Assembly (NCBI RefSeq): GCF_025909975.1
Contig: NZ_JAPCIO010000008.1
Location: 1 to 64,000 of the forward strand
DNA length: 64,000 nt
Direction of reading: 5' to 3'
DNA from: Flavobacterium lacisediminis
GTDB lineage: Bacteria; Bacteroidota; Bacteroidia; Flavobacteriales; Flavobacteriaceae
In this document: one piece after another, positions 17,401 through 23,426 of the stretch
Position numbering within the stretch: position 1 is the stretch's first letter
How the letters are laid out: each line of letters opens with the position of its first letter
Made by a program: the position numbers and the translations under genes
Notes under the pieces: generated by a model
Databases searched by the model: none
The model's input: only the letters and a program-made list of their open reading frames with translations
What the model was told of the DNA's origin: nothing

Positions 17401-18438
17401 TATTGAAGAAAAACTAGTATCTCTAGTACCACTGGTGTTTAATCGGATAAATTTATTGGATGATACATCATTATAAGAAGCAAAACTCCCACCTACAAGC
17501 ATTTTACCATCGGTTTGCAAAGCAATAGTGTATACAGTACTATTAAACCCTGCTCCTATATTGAAACTAGTATCTCTAGTACCATCAGCATTTAATCGGA
17601 TAATGTTATTGGCTGATACTCCATTGTAAGTAGAAAAAGTACCTCCTACAATTATTTTACCATCGGGTTGCGAAGCGATATAAATTGTATCAGAATTAAA
17701 TCCTGTTCCTATAGTAAAACCAGCATCTCTAGGACCATCAGTATTTAATCGGATAATTCTGATGTCAGATACATCAGTATAAGATGTAAAACTACCACCT
17801 ACTAGTACTTTACCATCAGGTTGCAACGCAATAGTTTTTACATTATTATTAAATCCTGTTCCTATAGTAAAACCAGCATCTCTAGTACCATCAGTATTTA
17901 ATCGGATAATTCTGATGTCAGTTACATCATTATAAGATGTAAAACTACCACCTACTAGTACTTTACCATCAGGTTGCAACGCACTAGTTTTTACATTATT
18001 ATTAAATCCTGTTCCTACAACAAAGCTAGTATCTTGGCTACCATCGGCATTTAATCGGATAATTCTGATGTCAGTTACATCATTATAAGATGTAAAACTA
18101 CCACCTACTAGTACTTTACCATCAGGTTGCAACGCAATAGTTTTTACATTATTATTAAATCCTGTTCCTACAACAAAGCTAGTATCTTGGCTACCATCGG
18201 CATTTAAACGGATAATTCTGTTAGATGTTACGTCATTAAAAGAAGTAAAATTACCACCTACAAGAATTTTACCGTCGGATTGCAACGCAATAGTTATTAC
18301 AGCACCGTTAAACCCAGTACCTATATTGAAACCTGCGTCTGTAGTACCATCAAGCATTAAACGGATAATTCTATTGGCTGTTACGCCTTTATAAGTGGTA
18401 AAATTACCACCCACAAGAATTTTTCCGTCGGATTGCAC
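14494..18438 (-). CDS. Delta-60 protein, central repeat fragment
   Basis: A 1,314-codon open frame made of delta-60 repeats (VLVGGSFTSYNGLTANRIIRL type) up to about residue 1150, then a linker with FIYDADSNGCTVADGT and a start of the CARDB-like region that runs into an aberrant tail (AFIVMLFLIMFRQHPLILV) after the frameshift. The first ATG is inside a repeat. Contains an 815-bp perfect internal direct repeat. Confidence 0.6.
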   Translation of the reverse strand: MQSDGKILVGGNFTTYKGVTANRIIRLMLDGTTDAGFNIGTGFNGAVITIALQSDGKILVGGNFTSFNDVTSNRIIRLNADGSQDTSFVVGTGFNNNVKTIALQPDGKVLVGGSFTSYNDVTDIRIIRLNADGSQDTSFVVGTGFNNNVKTSALQPDGKVLVGGSFTSYNDVTDIRIIRLNTDGTRDAGFTIGTGFNNNVKTIALQPDGKVLVGGSFTSYTDVSDIRIIRLNTDGPRDAGFTIGTGFNSDTIYIASQPDGKIIVGGTFSTYNGVSANNIIRLNADGTRDTSFNIGAGFNSTVYTIALQTDGKMLVGGSFASYNDVSSNKFIRLNTSGTRDTSFSSIGTLTTGFNNATRATQTQSDGKLIIGGDFFEFKGVASNRIVRLNADGTRDASFNIGTGFNNNVNTIALQPDGKVLVGGSFTSYKGVTANRIIRLNTDGTRDAGFTIGTGFFNGQIFYILLQTDGKIIVGGTFTAYNEVSANYIIRLNADGTRDTSFNIGTGFNGWVKTIALQPDGKVLVGGSFTSYNGLTANRIIRLNTNGTRDAGFTIGTGFNSDTIYIASQPDGKIIVGGTFSTYNGVSANNIIRLNADGTRDTSFNIGAGFNSTVYTIALQTDGKMLVGGSFASYNDVSSNKFIRLNTSGTRDTSFSSIGTLTTGFNNATRATQTQSDGKLIIGGDFFEFKGVASNRIVRLNADGTRDASFNIGTGFNNNVNTIALQPDGKVLVGGSFTSYKGVTANRIIRLNTDGTRDAGFTIGTGFFNGQIFYILLQTDGKIIVGGTFTAYNEVSANYIIRLNADGTRDTSFNIGTGFFNGQIFYILLQTDGKIIVGGTFTAYNEVSANFIIRLNADGTRDTSFNIGTGFNGWVKTIALQPDGKVLVGGSLTSYNGLTANRLIRLNTNGTRDAGFSIGTGFNSVTIDIASQPDGKVLVGGSFTSYNGLTANRIIRLNTNGTRDAGFTIGTGFNSVTIDIASQPDGKVLVGGSLTSYNGLTANRLIRLNTNGTRDAGFTIGTGFNSDTIDIASQPDGKIIVGGWFVSYNGVTANYIIRLNADGTRDTSFIDIGLNGQVAVVTLQPDGKVLVGGAISAIRLNTNGSNDASFVTGTGFNGIVYTIALQPDGTALVGGTFTTYKGIVDSAYLIRLHSTTNQSSVSGTFIYDADSNGCTVADGTLTGTVMVTNGSSTAVAPTNHLGGYFNYIYATGTYTLTPILANPAYFTIPAPGTATFASTTSGNQTVDFCFTANGTHNDLQVTVIAVTPARPGFDATYKVIYKNQGTHTQTTGTVSLAFIVMLFLIMFRQHPLILV
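15985..17732 (-). repeat. 815-bp perfect direct repeat within the delta-60 gene
   Basis: 15985-16799 and 16918-17732 are identical as far as I can compare by eye, offset by 933 bp (311 codons, about seven delta-60 units). Mismatches start at once on both sides (16800/17733 and 15984/16917). The spacing keeps the frame, so this is a recent in-frame duplication by unequal recombination between repeats. Confidence 0.85.
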
Positions 18439-18509
18439 TGCAATATCGTATACAAGATTATCAAATCCTGTTCCTATAGTAAAACCAGCATCTCTAGTAC
18501 CATCAGCAT

Positions 18510-18869
18510 TTAATCGGATAATTCTGTGGCAGTTACGCCATTATAAGCAGTAAAAGAACCTCCTACAAGGATTTTTCCGTCAGATTGTATAGCAATTGTT
18601 AGTACTTCACCACTAAACCCTGTACCTATATTGAAACTGGCGTCTCTAGTACCATCGGCATTTAAACGGATAATTCTGTTGGCTGATACGCTGTTATAAG
18701 CAGTAAAATCACCACCTACTAGTACTTTACCATCGGTTTGTAAAGCTGTAGTTGCTACTGAACCGTTAAACCCAGGCATAGGACCAAATGTTTGAGCTAC
18801 ATCTCCTGCTACTTGTGCCGTTGTGGCAAAAGAGCAAAGGAGCGTTAAAAAAAAGAATAGTTTTTTCAT
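18510..18869 (-). CDS. Delta-60 protein, N-terminal fragment with signal peptide
   Basis: A 119-codon frame from the true start ATG at 18869. It has the signal peptide MKKLFFFLTLLCSFATTAQ and two and a half delta-60 repeats, then ends at an out-of-frame stop (NGVTATELSD) where the one-base deletion at about 18527 changes GVTANRIIRL. Translation initiated here would give only this short secreted piece unless the frame is restored. Confidence 0.65.
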   Translation of the reverse strand: MKKLFFFLTLLCSFATTAQVAGDVAQTFGPMPGFNGSVATTALQTDGKVLVGGDFTAYNSVSANRIIRLNADGTRDASFNIGTGFSGEVLTIAIQSDGKILVGGSFTAYNGVTATELSD

Positions 18870-19174
18870 AAAAATAAATTTATTTAATATTAATATTTAA
18901 AATAATTTTGTTTGCCACTAGTAGTGGTTAAACAAATAAGCAGCTTACTGGCTACAAGCACAAAACGCAAGACACAAACTTGCCTAACTACAATAAATAC
19001 AAGGAGCTGTTGTGGTTACAAAAACCAGCGTAAAGAAGTATTTTTATTTCATATAATTACCTAATTAATTTAAAACTAAAACTGTTTGCACACTAAATGC
19101 AAAATAAAATTACAGTAATTAATACAAGCCTTAACTCTTTATGATACAAACGGCAAAAACAATGAAATAACTGG
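18870..19174 (-). promoter_or_regulatory. 305-bp region upstream of the delta-60 gene
   Basis: No gene. Contains the 21-bp direct repeats at 19143-19174, a perfect 13-bp palindrome CCACTAGTAGTGG at 18915-18927, and the larger part of the duplicated segment (19065-19174). A leader of 200 nt or more is expected if transcription starts near 19100. Confidence 0.5.
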
Positions 19175-19261
19175 CTAAAAACGAATAAGATGAGCTAGTA
19201 GTATTGTAAAATCTGCGCCATAATAGGCTGCCGGATAGGCTGCACCATTTACAAACAAAGT
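19065..19261 (-). repeat. Intact copy of the segment repeated at 13335-13503
   Basis: Covers the last 29 codons of the VKOR-thioredoxin gene and 110 bp downstream. The second, shorter copy lies beyond the delta-60 gene in the same orientation, so the delta-60 gene sits between two direct repeats. Confidence 0.8.
19143..19174 (-). promoter_or_regulatory. 21-bp-spaced direct repeats downstream of 19175-20350
   Basis: Minus strand CCAGTTATTTC (19174-19164) and CCGTTTGTATC (19153-19143), 21 bp apart, starting at the base after the TAG stop of the VKOR-like gene. A TTTTG lies 43 bp beyond the proximal repeat (19100). Probable operator for the delta-60 gene; weaker match than the other sites. Confidence 0.45.
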
Positions 19262-20350
19262 AGAAGTAGTAGGAACATCTAATAATGACACAAACACACT
19301 ATTAGACTCAAAAGCTTTTTTAAAATCTTCAGAAAAATTAGGCTTCCCATGATTAACAAGCCATCTTGCTGCATCAAAATCTTCATACCAATCGTCTAAC
19401 AAATCAAAAGATCTAGTTTCAAAAATTTTATAGGCAACTTGTAAATAATCAGTTTCTCTATCTATTGTATTAGGCACATTAAAAAAAATATCTAAACATA
19501 TTTGATATGGCGAGGCAACTAATAATTCAAATACTCTTTGAAACAAAATTTTAGAAGCACCATCATGAAGATCTAAATACAACGTAAGATGCGTTTTGCC
19601 ATTAGGGTTTCCTTTACTTATTACTGCTAAAGGATATTTTTTATCTGAAACATCAAAAACTTTTTTAGTATTTAAAACCAAATTAAACAACGCTTTATTT
19701 TTGTAAAAATCTTTATAAAAATCACAATTTGTTGCTTCAAGGGCTTGCTGTTTTACAATTCTAAAAAATAACTGTATCAATAAAAAACCTATAAAAACAA
19801 TTAAAATAAAACAAAACAAACGATGATAATCTAGTACAAACAAAACTTCAATATTCATTACAATAAACAATTGCAACAAAAACAAAAAGAGGTATATAAT
19901 ACTAAAAACACACCATATTTTTACTATAAAAAATTGAAAATAAAACAAGTACAAAATAAAAGCACACGTCAGTAAGGTTAATCCAAAAAACAACGAATAA
20001 TGAAAGCCAAAGAAAAACAAATAGAGCATTGAGGAACTAAAATATATTACAAAAATTTTAGCTAGCCACAAATACAATCTTGAAAAAGAAGACTCAGAAA
20101 CAAATGGAGTTACGCCAGTTAAATAGTGAGTATCATTTAATTCATCATATAATTCAAAAATAGTCCTATCCTTATATCCTGTAACAACTCTTAATAAAGA
20201 AACCGAAAGCCAAGTTCCTAAATAAGCAATTACAAATAAAAACACAGAATAAACATCAAAAAAAAAGTAATTCAAATAGCTTAATAAACCACAAAATAAT
20301 AGAAGAATACTATTTTGATAATAAAGAGAATAGTTTTTTTGAATCATCAT
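19175..20350 (-). CDS. Membrane VKOR-thioredoxin fusion lacking its redox cysteines
   Basis: A 391-residue protein with six or seven membrane helices (about 12-200) then a soluble domain (about 235-391). The layout matches bacterial VKOR plus DsbA/thioredoxin-4 fusions: FFIVKIWCVFS (143-150) sits where the VKOR CxxC should be, but the second Cys is Ser150. The segment YLDLHDGASKIL (258-269) replaces the thioredoxin CxxC helix start. TTSTLFVNG (361-369) corresponds to the usual TPTLFVNG cis-Pro loop but has lost the proline. The loop Cys pair of VKOR (before helix 2, VTPFVSESSF) is also absent. It should therefore be unable to do disulfide exchange and may act as a sensor or scaffold. It overlaps the receiver gene by 4 bp. 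The family assignment comes from pattern recognition, not a search. Confidence 0.55.
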   Translation of the reverse strand: MMIQKNYSLYYQNSILLLFCGLLSYLNYFFFDVYSVFLFVIAYLGTWLSVSLLRVVTGYKDRTIFELYDELNDTHYLTGVTPFVSESSFSRLYLWLAKIFVIYFSSSMLYLFFFGFHYSLFFGLTLLTCAFILYLFYFQFFIVKIWCVFSIIYLFLFLLQLFIVMNIEVLFVLDYHRLFCFILIVFIGFLLIQLFFRIVKQQALEATNCDFYKDFYKNKALFNLVLNTKKVFDVSDKKYPLAVISKGNPNGKTHLTLYLDLHDGASKILFQRVFELLVASPYQICLDIFFNVPNTIDRETDYLQVAYKIFETRSFDLLDDWYEDFDAARWLVNHGKPNFSEDFKKAFESNSVFVSLLDVPTTSTLFVNGAAYPAAYYGADFTILLAHLIRF

Positions 20351-20748
20351 TTTTTTGAAATATTAAACAAGACCTCATTTCTTATAAGTCTACCATAAAT
20401 TTTGTTAAATGTAACAGCTATATTTTCTTCTGTATAAGGTCTTTCAATCGTATGCAAAACATTATAATCAAAAGAAACCAAAGCGTCCTTTAAATGAGAA
20501 ACAGATAAAATAATACTAATGTTTTTCTGTTTTAGTTCTTTTAATAAAATCAAATCAACTCGGTTTTCAATATTAAAATCTAAAAAAACAATATCTGGTT
20601 TATTTTTTTTAATTTTAGTTAATGCATCATTAAAAGAACTCGAAGTCACTACAACTCTAAAAAGAGGTTTATACTGATTAATTTTTTTCTTTAAGCCATT
20701 TAATTCAACCAAAGAAGACTCTATAATCATAATATTAAAATACCGCAT
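20347..20748 (-). CDS. Stand-alone receiver-domain protein
   Basis: A 133-residue CheY-like protein without output domain. Strand 1 IMIIESS gives only one acidic residue (Glu10) where two are usual. KPDIVFLDFNIE carries the predicted phospho-acceptor Asp57. Strand 4 is ISIILSVSHL. The conserved Lys before Pro is replaced by Arg in IERPY. Phosphorylation is possible but switching is likely altered. It overlaps the next gene (VKOR-like) by 4 bp and follows two shorter receiver-like proteins in a four-gene operon. Confidence 0.7.
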   Translation of the reverse strand: MRYFNIMIIESSLVELNGLKKKINQYKPLFRVVVTSSSFNDALTKIKKNKPDIVFLDFNIENRVDLILLKELKQKNISIILSVSHLKDALVSFDYNVLHTIERPYTEENIAVTFNKIYGRLIRNEVLFNISKK

Positions 20749-20773
20749 GATTAAATCAATTTATCTAAAACAA

Positions 20774-21094
20774 TTACTTTTCATATTCTAAAGACATTAA
20801 ATACGCAACAAGAGAATCTGGTGTATAAAACTGCATTTTAGGCCCTAATTTGTTTTCTTTTATAATATCAAGATTAATAACTACCATTAAAACATTGTCA
20901 CACGTAAGACTATTCATGCTCATATCAACAAAATCAGAATAATCATATATTATATATATAATCTTGCAATCAAATGGCTTTCTTACACTTTTTAATCTTT
21001 TAATTTTTAATTTTTTATTAATCTTTAACATTTTTCCAGATAACAACATTCCATGAATGCTCTTTCTATCAATCAAGCAATAATCAAATTTCAT
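20774..21094 (-). CDS. Small protein of unknown function, possible degenerate receiver
   Basis: A 106-residue protein not recognised as a named family. The order of predicted strands (FDYCLIDRKS, CKIIYIIYDYSDF, NVLMVVINLD, KMQFYTP) parallels its neighbours and a receiver fold, but the catalytic residues are not conserved. The segment IIYDYSDFVDM resembles VLYDVTDFLYF in the 21091-21429 product, so the two may be distant paralogs. Overlaps that gene by 4 bp. Confidence 0.5.
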   Translation of the reverse strand: MKFDYCLIDRKSIHGMLLSGKMLKINKKLKIKRLKSVRKPFDCKIIYIIYDYSDFVDMSMNSLTCDNVLMVVINLDIIKENKLGPKMQFYTPDSLVAYLMSLEYEK

Positions 21095-21429
21095 AACAAT
21101 CTTATTTCATCATTATTCATAATTTGAACCAGTTCATTTTTTAATTGTATTTTCATTTTGCTAATCTCCCAAGTATAAACATTATCAAAATCTTCAAAAA
21201 AACGCAACATATCTTTATCATTAGAGCAAACAACAATAAAAAAATCAGGTTGAAACAAATAAAAAAAATATAAAAAATCAGTTACATCATATAAAACAAC
21301 AAAAGAGATTTTAACAGAAGTCAATTGCGTTTTATTTTTCTTTATTCTTATGAGAATATAGTCGCGAAGATTTTTTTTTAAATAAGAAAAAAAATATTTT
21401 TTCTTATCATAAACAATTACTTTACCCAT
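21091..21429 (-). CDS. Small protein of unknown function, possible degenerate receiver
   Basis: A 112-residue lysine- and phenylalanine-rich protein, first gene of the four-gene operon. The start KVIVYDKKKYFFSYLKKNL looks like strand 1/helix 1 of a receiver with a single acidic residue. FVVLYDVTDF would be strand 3 and FFIVVCSND strand 4, and WEISK could carry the conserved Lys. Output domain absent. Function unknown; the operon context suggests a signalling role. Preceded by weak 21-bp direct repeats. Confidence 0.5.
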   Translation of the reverse strand: MGKVIVYDKKKYFFSYLKKNLRDYILIRIKKNKTQLTSVKISFVVLYDVTDFLYFFYLFQPDFFIVVCSNDKDMLRFFEDFDNVYTWEISKMKIQLKNELVQIMNNDEIRLL

Positions 21430-21491
21430 CTCTTTCTCATTAAAAATTAATCATAAAAATATAATATAATTTCTTTTTCTATCGAAAAGAT

Positions 21492-21523
21492 GTTACAGTT
21501 GTATTATATGATGTAATAATCGA
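21492..21523 (-). promoter_or_regulatory. Possible 21-bp-spaced direct repeats before the receiver/VKOR operon
   Basis: Minus strand TCGATTATTAC (21523-21513) is a perfect match to the distal repeat at 1351-1361. The proximal partner ACAACTGTAAC (21502-21492) matches only six of eleven positions. No TTTG lies at the standard distance (TTATG at 40 bp), so this is the weakest member of the set. Confidence 0.35.
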
Positions 21524-21570
21524 TAAAAAGAGAAATAATTTAATAATCGTAGTAACACATCACCCATATA

Positions 21571-21616
21571 AAAAAATACCCTCAAATAATAGCTATTATT
21601 TGAAGGTATTTTTTTT
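21571..21616. terminator. Bidirectional hairpin terminator
   Basis: AAATACC-C-TCAAATAATAG pairs with CTATTATTTGA-A-GGTATTT with almost no loop, flanked by A- and T-tracts. It ends 15 bp after the stop codon of the 21631-22380 gene on the minus strand and closes the accessory island. Confidence 0.85.
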
Positions 21617-21630
21617 GTACAAAGCATAAC

Positions 21631-22380
21631 TTAACTTACTTTCAATAAATTCAAAACATTAAAAGCTCCATTATTTAACATATACTGCACGCCATTCACT
21701 TCTTGAAAAAATTCAATCAATATAAAATGCATACCTGTACCAGTAGCCGTAGGTGCACTAACTGGAGTTAATACTGGCGAAATCATCCCATTCACTAATG
21801 GATATACTTCCTCTGAACTTTGGGTCAATTCATAAGCACCAGAAGCAAAATCGATACGCAAAAACCCAACTTGTAAGCTAAAATGGGTCGCCCCCTCAGG
21901 ACTGCGCATTTGCTCCAATGGATTATAAGCAGCAATACTCACCGACCCAGTTACCATATCAACCGTAACAATAGAGTTCAATACACTGCCAAAAGTAGCC
22001 TTGGCATTAAAATCAAACCCTTCTAAGATAGAATTGGAGGAAGAACTGTTCAATCCTTCTGCAACATTTCGAGCTCCACGAGCACTCACGCTGTCCAAAT
22101 TCTTAATTTGTCCCAAAACCTTCACAAGCCTACTCGTCAGTTTACTGTCTTTCGCTCGAAACACCATCGGCCCTAATGCCGTACGCAATAATTTTCCCGA
22201 ACCTGCAATACTACCAAACTCCGCTCCGTTCTCTCGAGTACGAGCAAACGCAGGGTCGTTCATAATTCGGTTTTTACTCACACCACCTTTGGTGCGCACA
22301 AAGTACCCATCGGTACCTTTGTAGAAAGTAAGATCCTCCATCGTACCTTCTAACTTAATCAAGCTTTTTAATTTTGCCAT
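21631..22380 (-). CDS. Conserved protein of unknown function
   Basis: A 249-residue protein, not assigned. The start MAKLKSLIKLEGTMEDLTFY followed by KGTDGYFVRTKGGVSKNRI and an Arg-rich helix (DPAFARTRENGAEF) is a pattern I associate with hypothetical proteins found repeatedly in Bacteroidota. No signal peptide and no membrane segment. The second half is beta-rich (FSLQVGFLRIDFASGAYEL). It is noticeably less A+T-rich than its neighbours, which hints at different ancestry. Own terminator at 21571-21616; upstream region is the long gap. Confidence 0.6.
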   Translation of the reverse strand: MAKLKSLIKLEGTMEDLTFYKGTDGYFVRTKGGVSKNRIMNDPAFARTRENGAEFGSIAGSGKLLRTALGPMVFRAKDSKLTSRLVKVLGQIKNLDSVSARGARNVAEGLNSSSSNSILEGFDFNAKATFGSVLNSIVTVDMVTGSVSIAAYNPLEQMRSPEGATHFSLQVGFLRIDFASGAYELTQSSEEVYPLVNGMISPVLTPVSAPTATGTGMHFILIEFFQEVNGVQYMLNNGAFNVLNLLKVS

Positions 22381-22619
22381 GATTTAAAATATTTAATGAT
22401 TTATAATAACGCAAAGATAGCCACGTCTAAAGGGAGCCCTTGCAAATACTGCCGATTAAGAAAACTATTGCATTCTTTTTCGTAAAATAATCCAATACCT
22501 ACAAAAACTACCAAAAACCACAACAATTGCCATTTTTGCACAAAAAAGAATTTAATAAATTGAAAATAAGACAATTACAAAATCAGAAAAGAAATTATAA
22601 AAAGCGCTAAAAAACACCT

Positions 22620-22718
22620 CGAGTGTATGCCGAGTGTATGGAGAATGTATGAAAAGGGTATCCCGAGTGTATGCCAGAAGTATAGAAGAGATATTGTAGA
22701 GATAAAGAAAAGGTTACC
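22620..22718 (+). repeat. Degenerate 11-bp tandem repeat, nine units
   Basis: Consecutive 11-mers CGAGTGTATGC, CGAGTGTATGG, AGAATGTATGA, AAAGGGTATCC, CGAGTGTATGC, CAGAAGTATAG, AAGAGATATTG, TAGAGATAAAG, AAAAGGTTACC. Units 1, 2 and 5 are nearly identical, and the rest drift while keeping the purine-AG-GTAT core. The period is close to one helical turn. Confidence 0.7.
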
Positions 22719-22946
22719 TAAAAAGAAAAAAGAGGAACAAGTCATTATACAATACAACCATCTGAAAAATCGGCTTTTTCATTTTTAATAAAACAACAAA
22801 AAGTGGTAAAAAATGGCAAAAAGTTGACAAAAAAAGAGTTTTTTAGACCAAAACTATGCAAAAAATAGCAATTTTAAACAATTTCGATTGTTGAAAACTT
22901 GATCCAATTGTTAAAAAGTTCAAGAAACAACTTGTTAATTTATTCC

Positions 22947-22954
22947 TAAATTTG
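22947..22954 (+). promoter_or_regulatory. Bacteroidota -7 promoter element TAAATTTG
   Basis: Exact TAnnTTTG match about 70 bp before the ATG at 23025 and 117 bp before the ATG at 23071. It would place the transcript start near 22960. Confidence 0.5.
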
Positions 22955-23024
22955 TAAATATAATGTTAGCAAAAAGTAAAATTCAGCTAACGCAATTCAA
23001 ATTAACTAACAAATTCAAATTATC

Positions 23025-23108
23025 ATGGGAAAATTAAATTACAACACTGTCAAACAAAAGGGTATAAGCCATGTCAAGAACAACCTTAAGAATTTGCATC
23101 ACTACTAA
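23025..23108 (+). CDS. Possible 27-residue ORF overlapping the small HTH-like gene
   Basis: ATG GGA AAA at 23025 opens a 27-codon frame (MGKLNYNTVKQKGISHVKNN...) ending at 23108, overlapping the first 38 bp of the 74-codon gene in another frame. It could be a leader peptide that couples translation, or chance. No strong ribosome-binding signal is seen. Confidence 0.3.
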   Translation: MGKLNYNTVKQKGISHVKNNLKNLHHY

Positions 23109-23295
23109 AGACATTATTAGCATAGAAGAATGTTCTCCACGTACCGCTTCTCAAAAGATGAGCGACATGCGTGTCTACTTCAATAAAATAGAAAAAAGGT
23201 GCAAACTAACATTCCGTGAATATGCAAACTACACAGGCATTCCAATAGAAGAGCTTGAACCTTTTCGTTTACCCCCAAATTACAAAGCAGCATAA
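23071..23295 (+). CDS. Small helix-turn-helix-like protein of a Bacteroidota family
   Basis: A 74-residue protein: ITTKDIISIEECSPRTASQK followed by MSDMRVYFNKIEKRCKLTF and REYANYTGIPIEELEPF. This pattern (a first helix pair, an Arg-rich recognition-like helix, then a second short helical unit naming a preferred neighbour) resembles a family of small DNA-binding-like proteins often seen in Bacteroidota accessory DNA. DNA binding is inferred. It is the only gene in a stretch of about 1 kb. Confidence 0.55.
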   Translation: MSRTTLRICITTKDIISIEECSPRTASQKMSDMRVYFNKIEKRCKLTFREYANYTGIPIEELEPFRLPPNYKAA

Positions 23296-23405
23296 ATCAA
23301 TAATAAAAGTACATCAAATGCATAATTGTTTTTTTTAAGAAATAATCTGATTTCATTTCCCTCAATACTTTAGAACAAAGAGTTAACTTTCTCAAAAATA
23401 AAAAA

Positions 23406-23413
23406 TAACTTTG
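23406..23413 (+). promoter_or_regulatory. -7 element TAACTTTG of rdgB
   Basis: Exact TAnnTTTG match 13 bp before the rdgB ATG, giving a very short or leaderless transcript, as is common for flavobacterial housekeeping genes. Confidence 0.55.
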
Positions 23414-23426
23414 CTCTAAAAACTTT

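Larger units (their letters stand above)
13625..18869 (-). pseudogene. Giant delta-60-repeat T9SS surface protein gene with two frameshifts
   Basis: One ancestral gene of about 1,750 codons now lies in three frames (18869-18510, 18438-14494, 14497-13625). Signal peptide MKKLFFFLTLLCSFATTAQ. Then almost thirty delta-60 repeats of about 44-46 residues with core ALQPDGKVLVGGSFTSYNGV / IIRLNADGTRDASFNIGTGF, predicted to build a beta-propeller- or solenoid-like surface. A DUF11/CARDB-like region follows (GSYDPNDKKC, YVIRFENTGT), and a T9SS type A sorting domain ends the protein (VLYPNPAQEVLHI ... LSSGNYVLKI). Break 1: at about 18527 the repeat text reads ATTCTGTGGCAG instead of ATTCTGTTGGCAG. Break 2: near 14545 a run of four A (plus strand) must be five for the frame to continue. 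Each is one lost base, so either true decay or a sequencing error. Confidence 0.75.
22381..23024. other. Intergenic region of about 640 bp with an 11-bp tandem repeat
   Basis: Apart from the 11-bp repeat (22620-22718) and a -7 promoter element (22947-22954) I see no convincing gene. A 53-codon frame (22627-22788, plus) crosses the repeat and is lysine-rich, but an 11-bp unit changes frame at each copy, so coding is unlikely to be what maintains it. Confidence 0.6.

Noticed and set aside
15000..18500. Regularly spaced repeated DNA resembling a CRISPR-like array
   Set aside because: The period (about 132-138 bp) is a coding repeat with a conserved protein pattern (delta-60), and the intervening sequence is also similar between units.
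18915..18927. Perfect 13-bp palindrome CCACTAGTAGTGG in the delta-60 leader
   Set aside because: Single occurrence in the window with no positional partner; could be a regulator site but nothing supports it.
19143..21523. Assigning the regulator of the 21-bp repeats to the receiver proteins of the nearby operon
   Set aside because: None of the three has a LytTR or other DNA-binding domain; the direct regulator must be encoded elsewhere.
22575..22757. 60-codon hydrophobic minus-strand frame over the 11-bp repeat
   Set aside because: The hydrophobic look follows from A/T-rich DNA and the repeat; no start context and no family resemblance.
22627..22788. 53-codon Lys-rich plus-strand frame across the 11-bp repeat
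   Set aside because: An 11-bp unit shifts frame at each copy, so the protein cannot be what maintains the repeat; kept only as a note.
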